This document shows positions 25,885-36,800 of a DNA stretch of 53,496 bases, piece by piece (position 1 is the first letter of the stretch; the number at the start of each line of letters is the position of its first letter). A model generated the notes under the pieces. That model did not search any database and was not told the origin of the DNA. It saw only the letters and a program-made list of their open reading frames with translations. A program made the position numbers and the translations under genes. Origin of the DNA: Roseobacter sinensis (lineage in GTDB: Bacteria; Pseudomonadota; Alphaproteobacteria; Rhodobacterales; Rhodobacteraceae); NCBI RefSeq assembly GCF_025755255.1, contig NZ_JALIEB010000023.1, forward strand, positions 1-53,496. The letters are read 5' to 3'.

Positions 25885-27032
25885 GAGGCGCGGGCAGGGG
25901 GCGCCCAGGAGAGGCCGAACCTCTCCAGCCGGGCTGCGATCCCACGCTGAAATGCGGCCCTGTCGAATTGGGCGGCATGGGCCCGCAGCGCCGCCGGATC
26001 GAGCCGGTCGAGCCCCTGCGCCTCGAACTGCGTGACGGCTGCGACCAGGGACTCCACCGTCGGCGCGTCGAAGAAGAGGCCTGTTTCCCCCGGCACCCCG
26101 GTCTCGAGCGCCCCGCCACGGCCGAGCGCGATCACCGGGCGGCCTGCACCCATGACCTCAACCGGGATCATGCCGAAATCTTCCTCGCCGGGAAAGATCA
26201 GTGCCTTGCAGCGGGCCATGAGGTCGCGAAAGGTGGCATCGTCGACGCGCCCGCGGAAGCTGATGGTCGGCCCAGCGATCTTGCGCAGGTGGCGCTCGGC
26301 GCTGGCCGGGCCGCCGGCCACGACAAGCGGCTTGCCCATCCGGGTGAAGGCCGCGACGGCAAGTTCGGGGCGCTTGTAGCTCGCAAGTTCGCCGGCCAGC
26401 AGATAGAAGGCTTCCGGGTCTTTCGGCGCGAAGGGTTCCGGCAGATCCACCGGTGGATGCACCACGGTGGCGGGGCGGCGCCAGTACTTCTCGATCCGTT
26501 TGGCGACATGGGCCGAGTTCGCGATGAAATCGTCCACCCGCGCGGCCGAGGTGACATCCCAGATCCGCATCCGGTGGGCGAGCAGCGGCATCGCCGCCCG
26601 GGTGAGCACGCCCGCGCCTGCCCGGTAGACGTGATACTGATCCCAGATATAGCGCATGGGCGAGTGGCAATAGCACAGGTGCGGCACGCCCGGCGGCGCG
26701 ATCACGCCCTTGGCGGGGCCCGCCTCGCTGGACAGGACAAGATCGTAGCCCGAGAGGTCGAGCTCTTCCAGCGCGCGGGGCATCAGCGGCAGATAGGACT
26801 GGTAGAGCCGGGTGGCAAAGGGCAGCCGGCCGATGCGCGTGAGCTCGATCCGGTGCCGGCGCAGCGGCGCGCTGATCTTCGCGGGATCACAAACGTGCGT
26901 ATAGATGGTGGCCCGCGGGAACATCTCGCACAGCGCTTCGAGCACCTTCTCGCCGCCCCGCATGCCGACCAGCCAATAGTGAACGATCGCCACCTTGAGG
27001 TCTGCCGGCTTTGAGGGAGGAAGCTGTGACAT
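25881..27032 (-). CDS. Glycosyltransferase family 4
   Basis: The protein is 383 residues from the ATG at 27032 (MSQLPPSKPADLKVAIVHYW). It has a GT-B fold: N-terminal VGMRGGEKVLEALCEMFP, CYCHSPMRYIWDQY, and C-terminal GELASYKRPELAVAAF and ALIFPGEEDFGMIPVEVMGAGRPVIAL, the EX7E-type nucleotide-sugar site of GT4 retaining enzymes. It resembles WbaZ/mannosyltransferase-type proteins, but the sugar is not certain. It is first in the minus-strand EPS operon. A longer frame from 27173 includes an Arg/Ala-rich leader with no family match and is rejected. Confidence 0.88.
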   Translation of the reverse strand: MSQLPPSKPADLKVAIVHYWLVGMRGGEKVLEALCEMFPRATIYTHVCDPAKISAPLRRHRIELTRIGRLPFATRLYQSYLPLMPRALEELDLSGYDLVLSSEAGPAKGVIAPPGVPHLCYCHSPMRYIWDQYHVYRAGAGVLTRAAMPLLAHRMRIWDVTSAARVDDFIANSAHVAKRIEKYWRRPATVVHPPVDLPEPFAPKDPEAFYLLAGELASYKRPELAVAAFTRMGKPLVVAGGPASAERHLRKIAGPTISFRGRVDDATFRDLMARCKALIFPGEEDFGMIPVEVMGAGRPVIALGRGGALETGVPGETGLFFDAPTVESLVAAVTQFEAQGLDRLDPAALRAHAAQFDRAAFQRGIAARLERFGLSWAPPARAS

Positions 27033-27275
27033 CCAAATGTCCCGTGGGTGCGGTTCTCTGGTTTGACCAGCGCGCGCGACCGGGCCCGCGACCCGCGCTG
27101 GGACGGTGGTAGCAGGCGACCGGCGGCGAAGAAACAGGTTTTTCCCACCCGCCGCGCGTTTTCCGGGGGCCATGTTGATTGCGCCACAAGCGGGGTAAGG
27201 CCGCCCGCCGGGAGATGTGGGATCAACGCGCCTTGCGGTCCTGAAGCGATGTATCGTGAGAAAATCTCACTCTCG

Positions 27276-27301
27276 TTAAAATTGTGTTAACAGATTGTTA
27301 A
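27276..27301. promoter_or_regulatory. Triple TTAA box: two overlapping perfect CtrA sites
   Basis: TTAA occurs at 27276-27279, 27287-27290 and 27298-27301, each separated by exactly 7 bp. This gives TTAA-N7-TTAA-N7-TTAA, two full CtrA-consensus sites sharing the central half-site. The dyad GTGAGA-AAA-TCTCAC (27256-27270) lies 5 bp to the left. Confidence 0.65.
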
Positions 27302-27525
27302 CGCGTGCAACGGGCACTCCTGGTGCGGCGGGCCGTCAGATCCCGCGGACATCCGCCTGTTTGGCGATTGAGGCACCGCGATTTCGCTCGGCCGATGCGC
27401 GGAGGCGAGCGTGCGCCGAGGGTCTTGCGAGGCCGGGTCAGGGGTGACGCCAACCAGCGACTCACTGGAAAGTGAGTCTCTTGTGTATGCGCAGACACGT
27501 GAAAAACGTAGTGATTATGCTTAAC

Positions 27526-27542
27526 TGCACAATAATTGTGCA
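27526..27542. promoter_or_regulatory. 17-bp palindrome TGCACAAT-A-ATTGTGCA
   Basis: A perfect dyad 352 bp upstream of the giant gene start. It is a strong candidate operator; I do not recognise the regulator. Confidence 0.45.
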
Positions 27543-27893
27543 CGGTTTTGGTCTGCATAGAAAGTCAGTTTGCCACCTTTGGTAGACCGCTTTCCGGGCC
27601 TCGGTCACCAATGCGGGAAGATTTCACTACCTCTGGATGAGTTTGGCGAGATCGCCATAATATCGGCGGAAATCAGCCAAATTTCGCTTGCGTGACGGTC
27701 ACCGATCCCTTCACGATGCGGGCAATTTCATAGGAAGGCACTTCCGTGCGCAGGTTTGGTAACGGGTAGCGTGCTGCTGGTTGAGAGCTTCTTTCAACTA
27801 TAGGTAGTTTTTTGTCGCACGTTTTCCAGACACTTGAATTTTGCTCGATGCAATGCGCGCGGGCGTGCAGGTATTCATCTGGAGGACGGACCC

Positions 27894-30800
27894 GTGGCCG
27901 TAACGAACACTTTTTCTGCAAGCACACTTGATCTCAATGGAGTCGTCGGACTGTCGCAGCCGACCGCTCTGGTCTGGGGGCCCGACGGGCGGCTCTATGT
28001 CACAGAAGTCGACGGCGATGTGAAGGTTCTGACCGTCGCCTTCGGCGATCCGGATCCGAATGACGCCGACAACACCGCGCAGTTCTATGTGACCGACGCG
28101 GTGCTCGTGCCGGACATCAAGAACATTCCGAACTTCAACGACAATGGCACCAGCGCGCCGCAGAACCAGCGGCAGGTGACCGGTATCGACGTGACCGCAC
28201 AATATGATGCGAACGGCGATCCGATGACGCTGCCGGACGGGACGCCGATGGTGACGATGTATGTCACCTCCTCCGACAACCGGATCGGGGCAGGGGGGTC
28301 GGGCAATGACGCGGGGCTCGACACCAACTCCGGTGTGATCACCAAACTGACGCAGACCGGCCCGAACAGCTGGGACGCGGTGGATATCGTGCGCGGTCTG
28401 GCGCGGTCGGAGGAGAACCACGCCACGAACGGTCTGGAGGTCATTCAGGAGATTGACGAGACCACCGGCAAGCTGATCAGCGAACGGATGATCGTGTCGA
28501 GCGGTGGTAACGCGAACACGGGCGCGCCGTCGAACAACTTTGCCGGCCAGCAGGAGCAGCCCTACAGCGGTGCGCTGCTGGAGGTGGATCTGGATGCAAT
28601 CAACGCGCTGACGCCGTTTGAGGACCCGATCACGGGCCGGATGGTTGCCTATGACCTGCCGACTCTGGATGACCCGACGCGCCCGGGCACGGACGATAAC
28701 AATGACCCCTTCGGCGGCAACGACGGTCTGAACTCGGCCAAGCTGACCGCGGACAGCCCGGTTCAGATCTATTCGGCGGGCTATCGGAACGCTTATGACG
28801 TGGAAGTCACCGACGACGGCCGCGTCTTTACCTATGACAACGGGGCGAACAACATCTGGGGTGGCCGCCCGATTGGTGAGCCTAACTTCCTTGATAGTCT
28901 CTATATTGCGCTCAATCTGAACAACGGCGACGGAAATGTGAACGACGATATCAACGTCGAGGCGTTCAACCCGTCGAACAACGATTCGCTGCATGAGGCG
29001 ACCCGTTCGGACGACCTGGACGGGCGCGAGCTGTCTGCCGGCAAGGGCGGGCCGCAGCTCTACGACTGGGATTACGGCGACGGGCAGGGCACCTTGCAGC
29101 TGGTCTATGGCGGGCATCCGAACCCGACGCGGGCGGAAGGCTCGCGCGCGGGTCTGCTGTTCTCGCCCGAAGCGGGCACGGACAATGCGTTCCTCATGGT
29201 GTCGAACGAGGACAGCTTCGGCAATGGTGGCGACAGCGACTATGACGAGGTCATCGCCTGGCTGACCGAGGTCGAAAACAACAACACCGACTATCCGGAT
29301 GTGTTCAACCAGTCCGGCCAGCGCATCTACGGGGCGGATCCGGGCGATCTGACCAAGAAGGTCATCGCCATGACCCCTGGGGTTGCCTACGATATCTACC
29401 TGATGCCCGATGGATCCGCCGAGATCCGCCCCGAGGGCACCACGACCGGTCTGCCGGTCGGCGGCCAGTACATCGGCACCTCGGGTCTGCCGGCGGATAT
29501 CGCCGATATCGTCTCGGCGCCGAACCCGATCGAGGGAAACTACCTCGAGGCGGGGTCGGAAGACGGCTCGCTCGACTTCGGCAAGGGCTCGGTCAACGGC
29601 CTGGCGGAGTACACCTCGACCATTCTGGACGATGGCAACACCAAGATGTCGGGCGCGCTGCTCGCCACATCGCTGAACCAGGGCCAGATCTACGTGATCG
29701 GGCGCGACGAGAACGGTGTGGTGCAGACCAATGACAGCGGCACCTTCACCCAAGCCGCGGATCGCACCACGCTGCAGGCGGGCGGCGGCCCGCTCGGCAT
29801 TGCGACTCTCGGCGACGATGTGGGTCAAAAAGGCCTGAATTTCGCCTTTACAGGCTCGATCTGGGTCGCGACGTTCAACCAGAACGGGCCCCTGATCGAA
29901 GTCTTTCAGCCTGAAGGCGTTGGCCTGCCACTGGCGGGCGCGGATATCGTCGATGAGGAAGACAATGACCTCGACGGCGTGAAGGATATCGACGATCCCT
30001 TCGAGTACAGCCCCGAGAACGGCTATCAGCTGTCCGCGGGCGAAACGATCGAGATCGACTTCAACCCGCAGAACACCAATTTCCCGATTTCGCTGTCGGG
30101 CACCGGACTTCTGGGCGCAGCACTGGACGGTGTGACGCCGAACCAGGATGCCCGCTCGGTTGAGGAAGGCTTCAGCGGCGACCAGCTGCAGGACGGTTTG
30201 TTCGACAACGGTCAGAACATCCTGCCGGGCGGCAACGCGCCGATCCTGAAGATCAAGACGGTTGTGGATGGCTCGGTCGTGGGGTCGGACAACGATGCGC
30301 GCGACGTCATGCAGACCGGTTTCCGCCCCGATCCGGAGGTGGATCGCATCGCGCTGACCATGTCGACGGCGAACTGGATCCCCTCGCGGGTCAACAGCCC
30401 GCTGGAGGGCCAGCTCTCGGGCATCATGTTCGGCGACGGAACGCAGTTCAACTTCCTGCGCGCGGTTTACGGCGGCGTTGAAGGCGGTGTCGGTTTCGAG
30501 GTGGGCGTCGAGATCGGCGATGCGAATTACACCAAGCTCGCCACCGTTCTGGTCCCCGGGCTGAATGACGGCAACAATGAAGTGGTCGACCTGCAGATTA
30601 TGATCGACCAGGGCAACAATTACGCGGTCGAGGTGGGCTATCGTTTCGGCACCGAAGGCGATTTCATCCCGATCCCGCTGAATGGGGGGGCAGGCTACAA
30701 TCTGCCGGCGGGCGTGCTGCAAGACGTGCTGAACGGCGATCATACCGTGCAGTCGACGGGCGGCCCGGTGCTGACCTCCGGTGCGGCGGTGGGCTTCCTG

Positions 30801-33800
30801 GCCGAAGACGTGCCGGGTGGCGATCTGACCGATGTGGATTTCTTTGGCCTGAAGATCGAAAGCCTGCCCAACGAGCTGGCGGCCAATGACGCGGCCAGCG
30901 TCGGACAGCAAGGCACCGACGGTGCGGATGTCATCATTTACGACGGCACAGAGACTGATCTGGCGCCGCTGGACGACACGGTCGAAGATTTCGACGGCAC
31001 CCAGTCGTCTGCCGATTACAATGTGACCGGCAACGACAATGACAACGTTTTCAAGGTGGGTGAAGGGGCCAATACCATCACCACCGGCGCGGGTGCCGAC
31101 AGCATCCAGGGCACCAAGGCCCAACTGAACGGCGACACCATCACCGATTTCACAACCGACGATGAGGTAATCATCAACGGTGTCACGGTGAATGACATCA
31201 CCGTGGGCTTCGAGGTCGGCTCGGCGGTTGTGGTGATTGACGGGGACACCCGCATCACCTTTGACGGGCCCGATTTCGCGGATTTCCAGGCGGAGGATGG
31301 CAACGACATCTTCGAGTTTGAGTCGGTCGCGGGGGGAGTCCGTCTTGTGACCAAGGATCCGCTGACCCCGGTGATCGCGATCAACGCAGGTGGCGACGAC
31401 GTGCCAGGCCAGACCCTGCGCGAGCAGACCGTCAACTTCGTCTCGGACGGTCCCGGCGCACCGAAGACGGGCTTTACCGTCACGGGCGACTACAAGGCCT
31501 ATTCCAGCGGTGCGTCGAACGCCTTCGACTTCCCGGGGACCGAGCTTGACGATGTGCTCAAGAACGAGCGGTCGTCGGCTTCGGAGGCCAATTGGGGCTA
31601 TGCGATCGACGTGCCGAACGGCAACTACCTGGTCGATCTGATCTATGCGGAGATCTTCCACGACCTGACCGCAAACAATGGTGACCCGGCAGGCAAACGC
31701 GAGTTCGATGTGTTCATCGAAGGCGACCAGGTCGAAGACAATTACGACATCATCGACGACGCGGGCGCCTCCGGCACCCAGGTGATCAAGACCTATCAGG
31801 TGACGGTCACCGACGGGGTGCTGGAGATCGAGTTCAACAAGGAGGTCGATCAGGCGAAGCTCTCGGGCCTCGTGGTCTGGGCCGTTGGCGGCAGCTTCGA
31901 GCCGCCCGCCGATGAGACCGCGCCCGAGATCGCGGAGATCTTCGTCGAGAACCCGCCGAGCGTTCAGGACGGTCCGCGCGACGCGATTGTCACGCTGACC
32001 GACAACGCCGGGTTCGAGGCCGCCGATTTCGCGGGCCTCGACGGCTCCGAGCTGGTGTTCAGCGGCATCGTGCCCTCCTCGGTTGCGGCCCCCACGGTCG
32101 ATATTTCACCGGACGGCAAGACGGCGACGCTCACCTATGAGCTGCAGCCGCCCACCGATACCAACGCCTGGCCGCTCGGACAGGGGCAGATCAGCATCGC
32201 CGCGGGCGCCTATGGCGATGCAGCGGGCAACACAACTGCTGCGGCGGATGGGGTCTTCTTCGTCGAGCCGAACCTCGACAATCTGATTGCAGGGGATGTG
32301 GCGCTGGCCATCAACGTCGGCCCGACCGCCAACACCATCGACACTTCGCTGGAGGGGACCGACAAGAACACCTACGGCGGTGCGATCACCGGTGATACGA
32401 TCATCAACGGGATCAATCTGGAGGCGGATGATCCGAGCTATTACACGCCGACCACCAAGACCGGCAGCAACATCGACGGCAAGTTCGGTCCGACCGGCTC
32501 GAACCCCGCGCTGGACGGCTCGGCCCTGCACACCTATCGCGACGCGGCCTCGGGCTCGTTCACGGCGACATACCCGATTGAAAACGGGATCTATGTGGTC
32601 GAGCTGTGGTTTGCCGAGCTCTTCCACTCCACCGCGGGCAACCGCCAGGGCGACTACACCATCAATGGTGAAGAGTTCGCGATGGACTTCGATGCCTTCA
32701 CCGAGGCGGGTGCGGCCGATACCGCGGTCAAGATCACCAAGAACGTGGTGGTGACCAACGGTCAGATCGTCATCGACGTGAATGCCGACACCGGAGAGCC
32801 CGGGTTCAACGCGATTGTGGTCTATGATGCGATCCCGTCGGATCTGCCGCCCACGATCTCCGTGGCTGATGTGTCGACCGCGGAAGGTGAGGATGCAACC
32901 ATCACCTTCAGCCGGATCGGCGATCTGAGCGAGGACGTGACGGTTGAGTATGCGCTTACGGATGTGGATACCGATGCCAGCGACTACGGCACGGCCACGC
33001 CGGCGACGGTGACCATTCTCGCGGGTCAGACCTCGGCGACGGTCACACTGCCGATTGTCGATGACGAAGACGAAGAGGCCGCCGAGAGCCTCACCGTCAG
33101 CATCACGTCGGTGTCGAACACTTCGAACGATGCGGTGATTTCGGCGACCGGTGGCAGCGCCACAGTGACCATCGCGGCGAGCGATCCGAGCACCGATCTG
33201 CCCGAGGGCGGAACGCTGCTGGCGCTTGACTTCGAGACGGCGGGCGATCCGCTGGTCGAGGGTGGTTTCGACACCGTTCTTGGTGGGGCCACCGCGCTGG
33301 AGGCCGAGAAGATCTCGATCGTCGGCGGCAAGCTGGTCGTGAACACCTCGCATGGCGATCTGTCGAATGTGCCGACCGATGCCTCGAAGAACGATCTGGT
33401 CAAGGCAGTCGATCTGTCGGATGCGGGGGTGAACGACATCATCATCTCGACGGCCTTCGACAACCCCTTCACGGCGGCCTACCTGACGTCGATCGGTGCG
33501 ACGGGCGATACGATCCCGAACTACAAGCAGCAGGGGATCATCATCGCGACCGGCGATCCGGCGACGAACCAGAACGCCGATCAGTTCATGAAAGTCGTCT
33601 ATGGCGGCGGCGGCGGCACGCAGACGCAGATGTGGTCGCAAACCTCCGTCGACCAGCCGGTCAAGCTGACCGCGGTGAGCGCGGCGGCCGCGGCACCCTT
33701 CGCGAATGCGGATGTGGCCCGCGTCGAACTGGCGCTGATCATCGACAAGGCGGCTGGCACGATTGCGCAATTCGTGACCTACCTCGATGGTTCTGGCGCG

Positions 33801-36800
33801 ATCCTGGGGGGAGTCCGTCCAGTGCCGACACCCGGGTTTGCGACAGCCGAGGCCCAGCCGATCCCGGCGGCGCTGCTGACGGCGATCACCAACGGCACCT
33901 CCGTTGTGGGTGTGACCTCGACCGACTTCGGCGGTGCGGAGGCCGCGGCCGACAGCTTCCCGGCCACGTGGGACTTCGTGAACGTGACCTCGCCGCAGGT
34001 CGCCGATCCCGAAGGCCCGGACGCGGTGAACGGGACGCTCTATGTCGACTTCTCCGACGACGGCCTTGCGCCGACGGATGTGGGCGCCCTGGCGAACGGC
34101 AGCAACATCGTCGTGGCCGAGCAGGTGGGCGATGATGATGGCCCGCTGGGTCGTGACCGTGACTACTTCACCTTCGAGGTGCCGGAAGGCCAGGTGCTGA
34201 CGTCGATCCTGGTGACCGGCTTCCAGAACCAGGAGCCGACAGATACCGCAGGCTTCGTGGGGCTGCAGGAAGGCACGCAGATCACAACCGATCCGGTGAC
34301 GGGTGCGGGCTTTGGCGATCTGCTGGGCGGCGCGATCTACACGGATGGCGACGATATCCTGAACCTGATGTCCCAGGGGGGCGATGTTCAGGGCTTCAAC
34401 TTCCCTGGCTTCGGCCTGCCGCTGGAGGCGGGCAGCTACACGATCTGGCTGAACCAGGGGGCGGATCTGCCGACCACGGTCACGCTGGACTTCGTGCTGG
34501 CCGACCGGCCGGCGGATGTGACCTTGTCGATTGCCGATGCGGGCAATGTGGTCGAGAACGGCGACTTCGGCGTCACCGTGCTGGGCTTCGAGCTGACCGC
34601 AAGCGACGGCTTCGACGGCACGCTGACCGTGACCTATGACACCGCCATCGACACCGGGCTGACGCAGGATGTCACCTTCGTGGGCGGCGTCGGCACGCTG
34701 ACCGTGCTGGTGGACAACGACGATGTGGACGACGGGGCCGAACCGGTGACCGTGACGCTCACATCGGCTGTGGATGCCATCGGCACCGAGACGGTGGAAA
34801 TCGTCAGCGGATCCGAGAGCGGCAATGGCAGCGTGGTCGAGGATGACGGACCGCTCGCGCTGGTGCGCGGCAATGTTGTCTATGCCGTCAACGCGGGCGG
34901 ACCGGCTCTGACCCAGGACGGTATCGACTTCGAAGCCGGGGACAATGCGACCAACGGCGCACCCTTCACCGGTGGCCAGCTCTATGACGATGTCGGCAAC
35001 GGCGGCGGCGCGAACGGCATCCAGCCCGATTTCACTGGGACCATCTACCAGACCGAGGTGAACTCCGGCCCCGCCGGCGACAGCACGCCGGGCTTCTTCG
35101 ATGCAAACCTCACCTTTGACGGCATCGATCCGACCAAGAGCTACTTCATCGATCTCTACTTTGCCGAAATCTTCACGACCGACCCGAACGCGCGGGTCTT
35201 CGATGTGGTGATCGAGGGTCAGGCGCCTGCCGCTGGCAGCGTGCTCGACGACATCAACCCGCTGCTGCAGAGCGGTAACATCAATGCGCCGGTCATCATC
35301 GAGGTGCCGGACCCGGTCACGCCGGGTGCCAATGGCACCATTGATCTGTCGTTCGTCACGGAACTCGACCGTGCGAAGGTCAGCGCCATCGTGATCCGCG
35401 AAGCGGTCTCGCCCATCGCGGCGACACCCGGCGACGTGGTTTTTGCCGTTAATGCCGGCGGCGGCGCCTTCACCGACGAGAGCGGTGTTCAGTATGAAGC
35501 CGATGCCGCGTCGAACTGGAACCCCGAAGCCAATACCTCGGCAGACGCCGGGGCGAACCTTCCGGCCAATGGTGACTATACGGGCGATGGGATCGGCAAT
35601 GCCGATGACACCGTCTATATCACCGAACGCTGGGGCGGGTCGGGGACTGCACCTGATCTGACGTTCACGCGCGATGGGATCCCGGCGGGCGAGTACTTCC
35701 TGACCATCAAGCTTGCGGAAATCTTCAACCCGCTGCTGACCAATGGCAACAGCCGGATCTTCGACATCACGGTGAACGGTGTTCAGGTCGCGGACGATCT
35801 GAACCTGCTGGCCACAGCCGGTATGGACGTGGCCTCGGACATCGAAGTCATGGTGACCATTGCCGACGAGGGCAACGGAACCGGAACCCTGACAATTGCC
35901 GGCGATCCCTCCGCCGACAACGCCAAGTTCAGTGGGTTCATCCTGCGGGAGGCCGTTGTCGATGTGCCGACAACGGATGTGACGATCTCGGTCGCGGATC
36001 TCGAGGCCGAGGAAGACGGCGGTGTTGCGAATGTGGTCTTCACCCGCGAGGGCGATACCACGTCGGATGTCACCATCACCTTCGCCCTTGCCGATGGCAC
36101 AGGCGTTGCGGGTGTCGACTATGAGGTGCCTGCCTCCAACACCGTGACCATTCTGGCCGGTCAGACCACGGCGACAGTGCCGGTCACCCTCATCGACAAT
36201 GACGCGGATACTGAGGTGAAGGACTTCACGGTCACGATCACCGATGTGGACGCGGCAGGCGGCGAGTCCGCCAGCCTCGGACAGGGGTCCGCGACGGTCA
36301 CCATCGACGATGACGAGGACTTCGATCCGGCGGATATCGATGGCGACGGCGTGATCAACTATGTCGATCCGCTGGCCTATGATGGCGACAACGGGTTGGG
36401 CAATGTGCTGGGTGTCGGCGGCTCGTTCCGTCAGGACTTTGATGTCGATACCACGGATGTCTTTGACGCAGATGGGGGTTTCACCGGCATTCTGGTCAAC
36501 ACCGTCGGCTTTGTTCCGCCGGGCACGAGCGAGACCGATCCTTACGGTGACCGGACCACGGAGCCGGTTTTTGACGGCGGTGGTAATCTGATCGAAGGCG
36601 CCGAAATCAAGGACGGCGCGCTGAAAATCGTGGCGACCGAGACGGATACCTTTGGCAGCGGGACACCGACCAATCAGAGTAACCAGGTCAAGGACAACTA
36701 TGTCCGCGGTGCGGATGTCACCGGCGTTGACCTCTTCTCGGTTGAGGCAAAGGCGGCCAACCCCTGGCCGACCATCACAAGCGGTCAGACCGGATTGCAG

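Larger units (their letters stand above)
27033..27893. other. 861-bp non-coding control region between the glycosyltransferase and the giant gene
   Basis: This is the longest gene-free stretch. It contains a 15-bp palindrome (27256-27270), three TTAA boxes in 11-bp steps (27276-27301) and a 17-bp palindrome (27526-27542). The region just before the giant gene has GGAGG at 27881-27885. No gene is seen; short frames have no support. It probably carries promoters for both flanking operons and a long leader for the giant mRNA. Confidence 0.6.

Noticed and set aside
27298-27558. 86-codon minus-strand frame in the control region before the giant gene
   Set aside because: It covers the CtrA-type boxes and a palindrome; its composition looks non-coding.
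27798-31661. A 1287-codon open frame on the minus strand opposite the giant gene (and others at 32106-37148, 38763-41096 and 41145-44090)
   Set aside because: The sense strand codes for clear protein domains throughout. The antisense frames are open because the acidic, GC-rich codon usage (GAC, GGC, GTC, ACC) rarely gives stops in the complementary frame. Their products are His/Arg/Val-rich, with no domain I recognise.
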